Under the pieces are notes generated by a model. It searched no databases, was not told where the DNA came from, and saw only the letters and a list, made by a program, of their open reading frames with translations. This document shows positions 33,507 to 42,329 of a DNA stretch of 64,000 nucleotides, in pieces. Both the position numbers and the translations under genes were made by a program. Each line of letters starts with the position of its first letter. Within the stretch, counting starts at the first letter, position 1. The DNA comes from Lentihominibacter butyricus (GTDB lineage: Bacteria; Bacillota; Clostridia; Peptostreptococcales; Anaerovoracaceae). The stretch lies in NCBI RefSeq assembly GCF_025567305.1, contig NZ_JAOQJP010000001.1:124001-188000 (forward strand), given 5' to 3'.

Positions 33507-36305
33507 ATGAGAGTGAAAAACAGAAAAGCCGTAAGGCGCCTCAGCGTCAGATCCTTCAGGGCGGCCGGTAAGCGCAGCGTCACAGCTGCAGTGGCCATAG
33601 TGCTGACGACAGTCCTGTTCACTGCACTTTTCACGATAATGATGTCGATCAACACGAGCTACGAATCGTACACGTTCCGCCAGATCGGAGGGTACGCGCA
33701 CGGGAGATTCAAGGATGTGGACAGCGAGCAGGCTTCGATGATAGAAAGCCACCCGAAGATCAAAGCAGCTGGCAGGCGCATAACCGCCGGGTACATCACG
33801 GATGGCAGCTTTGCGAAAATACCTGCGGAGATAAGCTGCATGGATGAAAACAATGCAAAATGGAGCTACATAGATCTCATCAAAGGTCATATGCCGGAGG
33901 CGGAAGACGAGATAATAATGGATACCGCCGCGCTCGCCGCGCTCGGCGTGGAGCCGGAGCTCGGGGCAGAAATCAGACTGACGTACGATATGCTGGACGT
34001 GGACAGCGCGGTCGGCAGCAGGTCGGATACGTTCAGGCTGGCCGGTTGGTGGGAATACGACGATATATCCCCGGTGCATTTCATAAACGTCTCGGAAGCG
34101 TATGTCAGGCAGGTTGAAAAGGCCGCAGTCAGCGCCGGTGCAGACCATTTCCGTGAGGACGTCAACGTCATGTTCAGGACGAGTGTCGGCATAAAAGAAA
34201 ATATGCAGAAGGTCGAGGACGATCTCGGTTTTCAGTCTGACGATCCGGATGGAGACGATTACGTGAGATACGGAGTGAACTGGGGCTACACGGCGTCGCA
34301 GGCCGGTGATGCTGTCGGACCGGAGATGATAGCGGCAGCGGCAGCTTTGCTGATACTGATAATTATGACGGGATATCTGATAATCTACAACATATTCCGG
34401 ATCTCGGTCAGCAGCGACATCAGGTACTACGGCCTGCTCAAGACCATAGGGGTGACGCCGCGGCAGCTTCGCAGGATCGTCAGACAGCAGGCGATGATGC
34501 TCTGTGCGGCAGGCTGCCCGGCAGGGCTGGTGATCGGATATCTGGCGGGACGCGTGCTTATGCCGGTGATAATGGCGTCGACATCTCTCGGCGCCTCATG
34601 CACGGACGTGAGCATGTCGCCCGTGATATTCATCGCGGCAGCGCTGTTTTCGATAGTGACGGTATTCATATCATGCTCCAGACCGGCCCGTATGGCTTCA
34701 AAGGTCTCTCCGGTCGAAGCCGTGAAGTATACCGAAGCGTCTTCAGTCAGTCCGAAAAAGGTGCGCAGGATATGTAAAGCGCAGGTGTGCCGGACGTCAG
34801 TCGATCATGGAGGGGCAGGCGCTCCGGAAAGGTCAGGCGCTTCGCAAGTATCAGGAGCGTCAGATCAGGGGATGCCGGCAGGGAATGGAAAGCCGCAGAG
34901 GCCGCAGATCCCGGGTAAGCTGAAAGGCGCGGGCCTCGGGCGGATGGCGCTGGCTGACCTGGGCCGAAGCAGGCTCAAAACTCTGGTGGTGATAATGTCT
35001 ATGGCGCTGTCAGTAGTGCTGCTGTCAGTATTGTGCGCTTTCGTCGGCGGTTTCGACATGGAAAAATACCTCAGCAATCAGACCTGTGCCGACTTCATCG
35101 TCGGAAAGACGGACTATTTCAGATATCAGACGCAGAGCTCCGAATCGGGGCTGACCGGTGACGAGATCGCCGAGATAAAGGCTGGTACGGAAAGCTCAGT
35201 CGGCGGTATGGCATGGGCCCTGGATGACACAGAACCCGTGATCTGGCTGTCGGAAGACGGCAGGCCTTCGGATGACGATGAGCAGATCTCATATGCGATG
35301 AAGCAGGCGATGCAGAAAGGAGACGGGAGGGACGTGTCGTGCAGCCTGCTGCAGATCGAGGGGCTTGATACCGGTCTCATGCAAAAGCTGCAGGTCATCG
35401 ACGGGGATATCACACCTGTGAGTGATCCCGGGGAAAATGCCATAGCGATAGCGGCTGAAACGGACGATAACGGAAATGCAGTCAACGGGGACAGCCTTCC
35501 GAAAACAGGCGAAACAGTGACTGTGACTTATATAGACGAAGGTTACTTCATCGACAGCCGGACCGGCGAGATGTCGAGCGAGAACACACCGGGCGAATAT
35601 ATCGGATACAAGGTGGAAAGGAGCCACGATGTCAGATACACCGTCTGTGCAGTCGTGAGCGTGCCGTACAGCATGTCTTTCAGATACTCGAAGCTTTCAT
35701 CGATCGACGCGGTTATAAATTCAGAAAGGCTCAGCGCGGACAGCGGCGCAGAGATATTCCCGATGTTTTACATGTTCGATGCCCCGGGACGCGGCGCGGA
35801 AGATGACGACGAAGCTTTTCTTGCGGAAATGACAGGCAGTCCGTCCTCATCGCTGATGTATGAGAGCAAGGCTACCGTTAGAGAGGAGTTCGAAGGGTTC
35901 AGGAACATGTTCACACTGCTGGGCGGCGTGCTGTGCGCGATAACCGGGCTCGTGGGGATACTCAACTTTTTCAACAGCATCATGACGGGCATGATGAGCA
36001 GGCGGCGGGAATTCGCGATGCTGCAGTCGATAGGGATGACCGGGAAACAGCTGCGGTCGATGCTGATATACGAAGGCCTGCTGTACGCTGCCGGTGCGAT
36101 ACTGCTGTCGCTCGTGCTCAGCGTCATCATCGAACCGCTGGCGGGTAGCCTGATGGAAAGCATGTTCTGGTTCTACAGCTACAGCTTCACGCTGAAGGGG
36201 ATATTTATAACGGCGCCGGTCTTCCTGGCGGCAGGCGCAGCGCTCCCGGCTCTGCTTTACAGAAGCTTCTCGCGCAGGAGCATCATAGACAGGCTGCGGG
36301 AATAG
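33507..36305 (+). CDS. Large FtsX/MacB-type ABC permease
   Basis: 932 residues. The first membrane helix (residues about 30-50) precedes a large extracellular domain. A cluster of helices near residues 275-410 is the first FtsX core. A long polar Gly/Ser/Pro-rich cytosolic loop (about 430-480) leads to a further helix, a second extracellular domain and a final three-helix FtsX core at about 800-925. This duplicated layout resembles the lipoprotein/peptide-antibiotic permeases controlled by two-component systems. The ATG at 33507 has GGGGGAGTG upstream. An in-frame ATG at 33447 lies inside the ATPase gene. Confidence 0.85.
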   Translation: MRVKNRKAVRRLSVRSFRAAGKRSVTAAVAIVLTTVLFTALFTIMMSINTSYESYTFRQIGGYAHGRFKDVDSEQASMIESHPKIKAAGRRITAGYITDGSFAKIPAEISCMDENNAKWSYIDLIKGHMPEAEDEIIMDTAALAALGVEPELGAEIRLTYDMLDVDSAVGSRSDTFRLAGWWEYDDISPVHFINVSEAYVRQVEKAAVSAGADHFREDVNVMFRTSVGIKENMQKVEDDLGFQSDDPDGDDYVRYGVNWGYTASQAGDAVGPEMIAAAAALLILIIMTGYLIIYNIFRISVSSDIRYYGLLKTIGVTPRQLRRIVRQQAMMLCAAGCPAGLVIGYLAGRVLMPVIMASTSLGASCTDVSMSPVIFIAAALFSIVTVFISCSRPARMASKVSPVEAVKYTEASSVSPKKVRRICKAQVCRTSVDHGGAGAPERSGASQVSGASDQGMPAGNGKPQRPQIPGKLKGAGLGRMALADLGRSRLKTLVVIMSMALSVVLLSVLCAFVGGFDMEKYLSNQTCADFIVGKTDYFRYQTQSSESGLTGDEIAEIKAGTESSVGGMAWALDDTEPVIWLSEDGRPSDDDEQISYAMKQAMQKGDGRDVSCSLLQIEGLDTGLMQKLQVIDGDITPVSDPGENAIAIAAETDDNGNAVNGDSLPKTGETVTVTYIDEGYFIDSRTGEMSSENTPGEYIGYKVERSHDVRYTVCAVVSVPYSMSFRYSKLSSIDAVINSERLSADSGAEIFPMFYMFDAPGRGAEDDDEAFLAEMTGSPSSSLMYESKATVREEFEGFRNMFTLLGGVLCAITGLVGILNFFNSIMTGMMSRRREFAMLQSIGMTGKQLRSMLIYEGLLYAAGAILLSLVLSVIIEPLAGSLMESMFWFYSYSFTLKGIFITAPVFLAAGAALPALLYRSFSRRSIIDRLRE

Positions 36306-36480
36306 AGAAAGAAAAATGTGAGCCGTACTGTATTGGAGTAAGGAGCGCGTACGGCAGCACGTCTTCGGGGACATTGAGCATCTGCAGCAGATCTCCTTTT
36401 GCTTTTCCTTGTTTTCTATAGATCCTGCAGCTGTCAAATCGATCACCCTTCCTGATGAATTTTCTATTGTAATATATCAA

Positions 36481-36515
36481 GGGAAAACAGCGCTGCAGAT
36501 GAACGCTGTTTTCCC
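36481..36515 (+). terminator. Perfect 12-bp hairpin after the ABC operon
   Basis: GGGAAAACAGCG and CGCTGTTTTCCC enclose an 11-base loop. It lies 175 bases after the permease stop and directly before the truncated gene that begins at about 36542, so it may also mark a junction of inserted DNA. Confidence 0.65.
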
Positions 36516-36541
36516 GCCGCTTTAATGTTTTTCTATCATAA

Positions 36542-37627
36542 TTATATGATCAGTTTGGAACAAATAAGAAAAATTTAAAAGAGTATCCTGATAAAGAAAG
36601 AGAATTATGGAGAACATTCGATTCTACACCATATGAACTACGAATTGCGATGGGAAATTTAGATGAAGATGAAATGGTATCATTACTGGATTACTCAAGG
36701 TATTACGATAAACTGGAAATGCCGATTCCGAGAAATCGGGATAAAGTATTGGAAGATTTACAGCATGAAAAGTTCATAAAGAGAAATGATGCCGGCACAT
36801 GGGATATCACAAACATGGGGGCATTGATGATAGCAAAGGATTTGAAGAAATTTGAATCTTTGCATAGAAGAACTGTCAGAGTGATTTGGTATAAGGAAAA
36901 CTCCAGGTTGGAGGCTATCAGGGAAAAAGAATTCTGTGCGGGTTATGCATTTTCACATGAAGAAATCGTGCAGTATATTATGACGATTATTCCACAGGAA
37001 GAGGTAATTGTAGAAGCAACAAGGGAATCTGTTGTCAGTTTCCCGGAAATTGCTATCCGTGAGTTGTTGGCAAATGCTATGATACATCAGGATCTGCAGC
37101 AAAGGGGTACAAATCCGATGGTGGAAGTGTTTAAAAATCGAATTGAGTTTTCAAATGCTGGCGCACCACTATTAGCAATTGAAAGAATTGTAGATTCAGT
37201 GCCGATATCCAGAAATGAAAATATTGCAGGATTTATGCATAAATGTGGTATCTGTGAGGAACGTGGCAGTGGTTATGATAAGATTATTGAAGCAACTGGT
37301 AAAAATGAGTTACTTGCACCAAGGATTGAAAATCAGAATAATCAATTCACAAAAGCGATATTATTTGCTAAAGTACCATTTGAATTAACTACGAAAGAAG
37401 ATCGGATGCGTACTTGTTATATGCAAGCATGTCTGGCATATGTCAATTTTGAGGGGATTTCTAACTCAGATATTCGAAAAATATTTGGATTAGGAGAAAA
37501 AGAGAAAGCGAAAGAGAAAGCGAAAGCCTCTCGACTTCTTACCAGTGCTGTTGACGGAGGCTATATTAAAGTAATGGATCCGGATACTGCGCCAAGGTAT
37601 AAAAAGTATATTCCATATTGGGCATAA
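36542..37627 (+). pseudogene. 5'-truncated AlbA_2/ATP-binding transcriptional-regulator-like gene
   Basis: The open frame runs from just after a TAA at 36539 to the stop at 37627. The first readable residues, KNLKEYPDKERELWRTF, correspond to the linker that in full-length proteins follows the AlbA_2 (Schlafen-type) DNA-binding domain. The first about 130 residues of that domain are therefore absent. What remains is the GHKL-like ATPase C-terminal part (IAIRELLANAMIHQDL, EERGSGYDKII) and a winged-helix end. An internal ATG at 36650 has a poor ribosome site. The gene is AT-rich and foreign in composition. It could still be translated as a fragment, but as a family member it is incomplete. Confidence 0.7.
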
Positions 37628-37690
37628 TTTAAGTTTCGCTAAGTTTCACTTATATAGGTGTCTGAGGAAAATTTAATAGGAAAAACATGA

Positions 37691-37736
37691 AAAAAGCACT
37701 GAAAACCATGTAATTTATGGTTTTTTAGTGCTTTTT
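37691..37736 (+). terminator. Long A/T-flanked hairpin terminator
   Basis: AAAAAGCACTGAAAACCAT pairs with the ATGGTTTT and AGTGCTTTTT segments around a 7-base loop and ends in T5. It is flanked by two exact copies of AAGTTTCGCTAAGTTT at 37631-37646 and 37779-37794. No gene lies between 37628 and 38071. Confidence 0.75.
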
Positions 37737-37879
37737 ACCTTGATAAAATAAAAAGATGTAATAATTTTAAGTTTTGTTAAGTTTCGCTAAGTTTAGTGCT
37801 TGAAAGTCTACATTGCTTGTTAAGCTCGAAGTCTTGATGAATCCAGTAAAATCACGAAAAATAAAAAATCTCAAAAAAA

Positions 37880-37921
37880 TTAGCACTCACCTCTTGACAG
37901 TGCTAACAAAAGTGCTATAAT
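37880..37921 (+). promoter_or_regulatory. CIRCE operator and promoter of hsp20
   Basis: TTAGCACTC, 9 bases, CAGTGCTAA (37880-37906) matches the CIRCE element except one base, the known HrcA repressor site. TTGACA (37894-37899) lies inside it, 16 bases from TATAAT (37916-37921), a near-consensus housekeeping promoter. HrcA bound to CIRCE would cover the -35 region. A leader of about 150 bases with CCCGG/CCGGG hairpin follows. Confidence 0.9.
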
Positions 37922-38071
37922 AAAATCACAAAGAGAAAAAGGGATCAATCAGAGAGACGACGATCAGAGAGTTTGCCCGGAACATCACCGGGTGACGAAG
38001 AGCTGATCGTAAGACCAGACAACTGATCGCCGTGAAATCAATAGATTGATACTTGAAGGGAGCGATGATTT

Positions 38072-38524
38072 ATGATGATGCCTAGAATATTTGGAGAAAA
38101 CTTATTTGACGATTTTATGAACGATTTCACATTTCCTGCATTTCCGAATGTAGAGAAGAAGCTGTATGGCAAACATGCAAGAAATCTCATGAAGACAGAC
38201 GTCAAAGACACGGATACCGGATATGAGGTCGACGTAGATCTGGCCGGTTTCAAAAAAGATGAAATACAGATCGAACTTGAAAAAGGATTCCTGACAGTAA
38301 CAGCTGCCAAGGGTCTCGACAAGGACGAAAAAGACAAGAAGGACAACTATATAAGGCGTGAGCGTTATGCAGGCAGCATGAGCAGAAGCTTTTATGTAGG
38401 CGAGCACGTTACAGAGGATGACATCCATCCTAAGTATGAAAACGGAATCCTGTCCTTTACAGTTCCTAAGGAGGAAGCAAAAGCGATAGAAGATAAAAAA
38501 CATTACATCTCCATTGAGGGATAA
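38072..38524 (+). CDS. Small heat-shock protein Hsp20 (alpha-crystallin domain)
   Basis: 150 residues. A hydrophobic, Phe/Pro-rich N-terminal arm is followed by the alpha-crystallin domain: TDVKDTDTGYEVDVDLAGFK, the GFLTVTA strand and the conserved YENGILSFTVPKEE near the end. This is an ATP-independent holdase that keeps unfolding proteins soluble during heat stress. GAAGGGAG sits ten bases before the first of two adjacent ATG codons. The gene is directly behind a CIRCE-controlled promoter and ahead of the dnaJ-like gene, a heat-shock unit. Confidence 0.93.
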   Translation: MMMPRIFGENLFDDFMNDFTFPAFPNVEKKLYGKHARNLMKTDVKDTDTGYEVDVDLAGFKKDEIQIELEKGFLTVTAAKGLDKDEKDKKDNYIRRERYAGSMSRSFYVGEHVTEDDIHPKYENGILSFTVPKEEAKAIEDKKHYISIEG

Positions 38525-38541
38525 TAAACAGAAAAGCGACG

Positions 38542-38573
38542 AGTACCCCGTGGGATGATTCCTGCGGGGTACT
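38542..38573 (+). terminator. Hairpin after hsp20
   Basis: AGTACCCCG/CGGGGTACT with a 14-base loop, 18 bases after the stop codon. The T tract is poor, so it may allow readthrough into the dnaJ-like gene or protect the 3' end. Confidence 0.5.
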
Positions 38574-38671
38574 GTTGTAAAGCATGTTTACAGAAAAATA
38601 AAATGCAAACAACAGTCTGATACCGGTGAACATCACGGGATCGGATTTTGATATAGATTGGAGTGATGGTC

Positions 38672-39745
38672 ATGGCATCAAAGAGAGATTATTATGAAGT
38701 GCTCGGCGTGAGCAGAGACGCTTCACAGAGCGATATAAAAAAGGCCTATCGAAAGATGGCCAAGAAATACCATCCTGACACCAATGCAGGCAATGCGGAC
38801 GCGGAGGAGAAGTTCAAGGAGATATCCGAGGCTTACTCTGTGCTCAACGACCCTGAAAAGAAAGAGCTCTATGACAAGTTCGGTCATGCGGCGTTCGACG
38901 GCACTGCAGGCGGCGCTCAGGGCGGTGCAGGCGGTAACCCTTATGGAAATTACAGGGAGTATCATTTTGAAGGCGGGGATATGGACGATATCCTCAGGGA
39001 CCTTTTCGGCGGAAAGTTCTCAGGCGGCTTCAGCGGCAGATCAGCCGGCAGTAGCGGGTTCTCACATGGTTTTTCGGGAAGTGGCGGATTCTCGCACGGT
39101 TTCTCGGGAACAGGTGCAGGAGGCAGCTACGGCGGATATGAGGACGGATTCGGCAGTGGCTTTTCCGGAGGCTTCGGAGGTGCGGATTTCAGCCGCGACG
39201 GCGCAGATGCGACGGCAGACATAAATGTGACATTCGATGAAGCTGCATTCGGCGGCGACAAGATGATAAATATCACCGATCCGGTGAGCGGAAAGAAAAC
39301 ATCATTGAAAGTCCACATACCGGCAGGCATCGACACCGGCAAGAGCATCAGGCTCAAGGGGCGCGGGACGCCGGGATCCAGCGGCGGGAAAAACGGAGAC
39401 CTTCTTCTCAGAGTCAACGTTGGCAGCAAGCCGGGATTCGAGCGAAAAGGCATGGACGTCTACAGCAGCATCACAGTACCGTTCAGCACGGCGGTACTCG
39501 GCGGCAAAGTGCCGGTACAGACGCTGCAGGGCAAAGTGATGTGCACGATCGCGCCGGGAACACAGTCCGGAACTAAACTTCGAATAAAAAACAAAGGCAT
39601 AGTATCGATGAACAGCAAGTCGGAATACGGATCACATTACGTGACAGTTCAGATAGAAGTGCCGAAAAACATCAGCCCTGAAGCAAAGCGCAAACTTGAA
39701 GAATTCGAGCAGCTGTGCGGAAAGAGCAGCAGAGCAGCCGCATAA
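38672..39745 (+). CDS. DnaJ-class co-chaperone without zinc finger (CbpA type)
   Basis: 357 residues. The J domain at residues 1-70 has the HPD tripeptide in KKYHPDTNAG that triggers Hsp70 ATPase. A very long Gly/Phe/Ser-rich linker with internal repeats of the type GFSHGFSGSGG follows (about residues 90-170). The C-terminal substrate-binding beta domains include IPAGIDTGKSIRLKGRG. The CxxCxGxG zinc modules of DnaJ are absent, so this is a type II (CbpA-like) J protein. I place the start at the ATG at 38672, eight bases after GGAG. An ATG two codons earlier is too close to that site. The leader shares a GAACATCAC stretch with the hsp20 leader. Confidence 0.92.
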   Translation: MASKRDYYEVLGVSRDASQSDIKKAYRKMAKKYHPDTNAGNADAEEKFKEISEAYSVLNDPEKKELYDKFGHAAFDGTAGGAQGGAGGNPYGNYREYHFEGGDMDDILRDLFGGKFSGGFSGRSAGSSGFSHGFSGSGGFSHGFSGTGAGGSYGGYEDGFGSGFSGGFGGADFSRDGADATADINVTFDEAAFGGDKMINITDPVSGKKTSLKVHIPAGIDTGKSIRLKGRGTPGSSGGKNGDLLLRVNVGSKPGFERKGMDVYSSITVPFSTAVLGGKVPVQTLQGKVMCTIAPGTQSGTKLRIKNKGIVSMNSKSEYGSHYVTVQIEVPKNISPEAKRKLEEFEQLCGKSSRAAA

Positions 39746-39755
39746 CACGGCTGCT
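39733..39755 (+). terminator. Terminator overlapping the dnaJ-like stop codon
   Basis: AGCAGCCG (39733-39740) pairs with CGGCTGCT (39748-39755) and is followed by TTAGCGTTTT. The left arm lies within the last codons of the gene. Confidence 0.55.
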
Positions 39756-39778
39756 TTAGCGTTTTGCACAAGAAAAAA

Positions 39779-39939
39779 GATGGTTTGTCAAAAATAACTT
39801 TCATGATACTGACACCATCTCGCTATTTTAAAATGATATATTATTTGGTATAATAACGTTGGCCGGATGGCGAGCCGCGCCTTGTGCAAAGCGCGCAGCA
39901 GTCCGAAGGCCGGAATTTTTACAGAACAAGGAGAAGATC
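39779..39939 (+). promoter_or_regulatory. Promoter and structured leader of the metal-GTPase genes
   Basis: A TATAAT box lies at 39849-39854 with only a weak -35 box (TTTAAA region). Upstream is an imperfect inverted repeat GATGGTTTGTCA/TGACACCATC (39779-39819) that could be an operator. The leader from about 39860 is GC-rich with a CGCGCCTT/AAAGCGCG stem and a CGGA/TCCG closing pair before AATTTTT. A metal-responsive RNA or repressor site is possible but not identifiable. Confidence 0.4.
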
Positions 39940-41181
39940 ATGGCAAAAGTTGATATAATATCCGGATTTCTCGGAGCCGGAAAGACGACATTCATAAAGG
40001 AACTTATTTCAAAGGCATACAAAGATGAAAAGACAGTGCTCATCGAAAATGAATTCGGTGAGATCGGTATAGACAGCCGCTTCATGCAGAACTCAGGCAT
40101 CGAGGTGACTGAGATGAACTCGGGATGCATTTGCTGCACGCTCGTCGGCGATTTTGCAAAATCGCTGAAGCAGGTGAGCGACGAGTTCCATCCTGACCGC
40201 ATCATCATCGAGCCGTCGGGAGTCGGCAAGCTGTCCGATGTTGCAAAGGCTGTAATAGACATGCAGGATGAGGCGGGCGTCGAGATCGAGAGCCTGATAA
40301 CCGTTGCAGACGGCAAGAAGGCTAAGATGTACATGAAGAATTTCGGCGAATTCTACAACGATCAGCTGGAACATGCAGGCGTCATCGTGATCAGCCGTAC
40401 GCAGGACATGGATGAAAAGGCCCTTGCAGAGTGCGTCGAGCTTCTCAGAGAGAAGAATCACGATGCGGCTATCATCACGACTCCGTGGGAAGATCTGTCG
40501 GGAGATATGATAAATGCGGCGCTTTCACACAGCCATGCACTCGAAAAGGTGCTGCGCGAGCTGGAGCATGAGCAGCATGACGAGCATCATCACCATGAGC
40601 ATGAGCACCATCATGACCATGAACATCATGATCACGACGAAAATCACCACCATGAACATCACCACGACCATGATGACGAGTGCTGTTGCGGACACGACCA
40701 TCATCACCATGAGCACGACCACGATGAGCATGATCACCATCACGATCACGATGACGAGTGCTGCTGTGGTCACGATCATGAGCATGACGAACACCATCAT
40801 CACGAAGAACATCATCACCATCATCACCATCATCACGATCACGAAGATGAGTGCGGCTGCGGCTGCGGCTGCGGACATGATCATCATCACGACCACCACG
40901 CAGACGAGATCTTCACAAGCTGGGGCATCGAGACGGTACACAAATTCAGCAGAGCAGAGCTTGAAGACACGCTCAGCCTGATGGGAGTCACTAAGAACTT
41001 CGGCACAGTCCTCAGAGCCAAAGGCATCGTGGAGAGCGATGACGGCACTTGGATGGAATTCGACATGGTCCCCGAAGAACTCGAGATCAGAGAATGCCAG
41101 CCTGACTATATAGGAAGAGTGTGCGTTATAGGTACGGAGCTTGACGAAGAAGCACTGAAACGTGTTTTCGTGATCAGCTAG
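39940..41181 (+). CDS. COG0523 (CobW/ZNG1-type) GTPase metallochaperone with giant His-rich insert
   Basis: 413 residues. The GTPase core has Walker A GFLGAGKTT at the N-terminus, the COG0523 metal motif GCICC and the C-terminal CobW domain (RAKGIVESDDGTWMEFD). Members pass zinc or other transition metals to client enzymes at the cost of GTP. Between core and C-terminal domain, residues about 208-322 are almost only His, Asp, Glu and Cys: I count about 56 His, with two DECCCGHDH units and a CGCGCGCG run, partly as repeats. Such inserts bind many metal ions. The ATG at 39940 follows AAGGAG. The next gene, a related GTPase, starts 16 bases downstream. Confidence 0.93.
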   Translation: MAKVDIISGFLGAGKTTFIKELISKAYKDEKTVLIENEFGEIGIDSRFMQNSGIEVTEMNSGCICCTLVGDFAKSLKQVSDEFHPDRIIIEPSGVGKLSDVAKAVIDMQDEAGVEIESLITVADGKKAKMYMKNFGEFYNDQLEHAGVIVISRTQDMDEKALAECVELLREKNHDAAIITTPWEDLSGDMINAALSHSHALEKVLRELEHEQHDEHHHHEHEHHHDHEHHDHDENHHHEHHHDHDDECCCGHDHHHHEHDHDEHDHHHDHDDECCCGHDHEHDEHHHHEEHHHHHHHHHDHEDECGCGCGCGHDHHHDHHADEIFTSWGIETVHKFSRAELEDTLSLMGVTKNFGTVLRAKGIVESDDGTWMEFDMVPEELEIRECQPDYIGRVCVIGTELDEEALKRVFVIS

Positions 41182-41197
41182 AGAAAGGACAGTTGCG

Positions 41198-42148
41198 ATG
41201 GAAACACCGGTTTATATATTCACAGGGCTGCTGGAAAGCGGCAAGACCACACTGATACAGGAAGTCGCAGGTGAAGAGGGATTTCTGGATCCCGGCGATT
41301 CTGTAGTGATCCAGTGCGAGGAAGGCGAAGTTTCTCTCAGCGATGAATTCCTGAATAAATACTCTATGACTCTCGTAAAGGTGCAGGAGCCTGAAGAGCT
41401 CACGGAAGAATTCTGGAAAGGCATCGAAGACAAGTACAGACCGGCACAGATACTGATAGAGTACAACGGTATGTGGGAGCTGGAACAGCTTTTCAACGAC
41501 AACATTCCGGAAGACTGGTTCGCAGGCGGAGTGTATTCGGCTGTCAACGCAGAGACTGCGGAAATGTACATGACGAACATGAGGAAGATGTTCATGGAGC
41601 CGCTCAAGGCGTCGAACCTCGTCATTTTCAACAGATGCGACGACAACACCGACAGGATGAAGTTCAGGAGAGCGATAAAGATGCTCAATCCTCAGGTGCA
41701 GGTGGCATTCGAGAAGAAAGACGGCACGATGTTCGCCAATGAGGCAGATATGATGCCGTTCGACTACAGCGGACACAATATAAAGATCGAAGACATGGAC
41801 TACGGACTGTGGTACCTCGATGCGATAGACCATCCTGACAGATATATAGGCAAGGAGATAGAATTCACTGCAAAGTACTGCGCGAGCGGAGAAGAAAATG
41901 CGAACTATTTCATCCCGGGAAGACATATCATGACATGCTGCGCAGACGATATACAGTTTCTCGGATTCATCTGTTATTTCGACGATGATACGGGAGAGCG
42001 ATTCGGACACGGAGACTGGATACACGTCAAAGTCAGCTTTGACTGCGGGATCCACGAGATGTACGGATTCGACATGGGACCGATACTCAAGCTGGTATCG
42101 ATAGAGCCGGCCGAAAGACCGGAGCAGGAACTTGTGACATTTTCATGA
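41198..42148 (+). CDS. COG0523-like GTPase fused to a YcgQ/DUF1980-like domain
   Basis: 316 residues. The N-terminal half begins VYIFTGLLESGKTTLIQEVA, a P-loop of the COG0523 type, but the CxCC metal motif of the upstream paralogue is replaced (the region reads EYNGMWELEQL). The C-terminal about 110 residues, with IDHPDRYIGKEIEF and PGRHIMTCCADDIQFLGF, match the C-terminal domain of the YcgQ/TIGR03943 (DUF1980) proteins, which are usually encoded next to YcgR-type permeases. The fusion puts a putative metal-handling domain (MTCC, nearby Cys and His) on a GTPase. Its close spacing with the His-rich GTPase suggests shared work in metal delivery. Confidence 0.75.
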   Translation: METPVYIFTGLLESGKTTLIQEVAGEEGFLDPGDSVVIQCEEGEVSLSDEFLNKYSMTLVKVQEPEELTEEFWKGIEDKYRPAQILIEYNGMWELEQLFNDNIPEDWFAGGVYSAVNAETAEMYMTNMRKMFMEPLKASNLVIFNRCDDNTDRMKFRRAIKMLNPQVQVAFEKKDGTMFANEADMMPFDYSGHNIKIEDMDYGLWYLDAIDHPDRYIGKEIEFTAKYCASGEENANYFIPGRHIMTCCADDIQFLGFICYFDDDTGERFGHGDWIHVKVSFDCGIHEMYGFDMGPILKLVSIEPAERPEQELVTFS

Positions 42149-42176
42149 TAACTGCGGTAATGAGGAGGAGATCATT

Positions 42177-42329
42177 ATGAAAAACTTTTTTAAAGACTGG
42201 AACTTTAAAAAGCATGCAAAGCTCGTAACGGGTGTGTACCTCGTGTGTTATGCGATAGACATGACGCTGGGATATGCAGTGGCTAAAAAGTGCCTGGGCA
42301 CATCGAAGAAAGCAGACGAGGAAGAATAA
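42177..42329 (+). CDS. 50-residue mini protein with one hydrophobic helix
   Basis: ATG at 42177 behind GAGGAGG, stop overlapping the next start as TAATG. The product begins MKNFFKDWNFKKHAKLVTG, has a central hydrophobic stretch (VYLVCYAIDMTLGYAVA) and an acidic tail. It is probably a small membrane-associated protein. Strong ribosome site and tight coupling on both sides support it being real. The family is unknown. Confidence 0.65.
   Translation: MKNFFKDWNFKKHAKLVTGVYLVCYAIDMTLGYAVAKKCLGTSKKADEEE

Noticed and set aside
40567..40910. Tandem CAT/CAC repeats taken as a possible DNA repeat array
   Set aside because: They stay in frame, encode the His-rich insert and lack fixed unit length and spacers.
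40525..40941. Val/Met-rich minus-strand frame, seemingly a membrane protein
   Set aside because: It is the antisense of the His/Asp codon tract of the GTPase.
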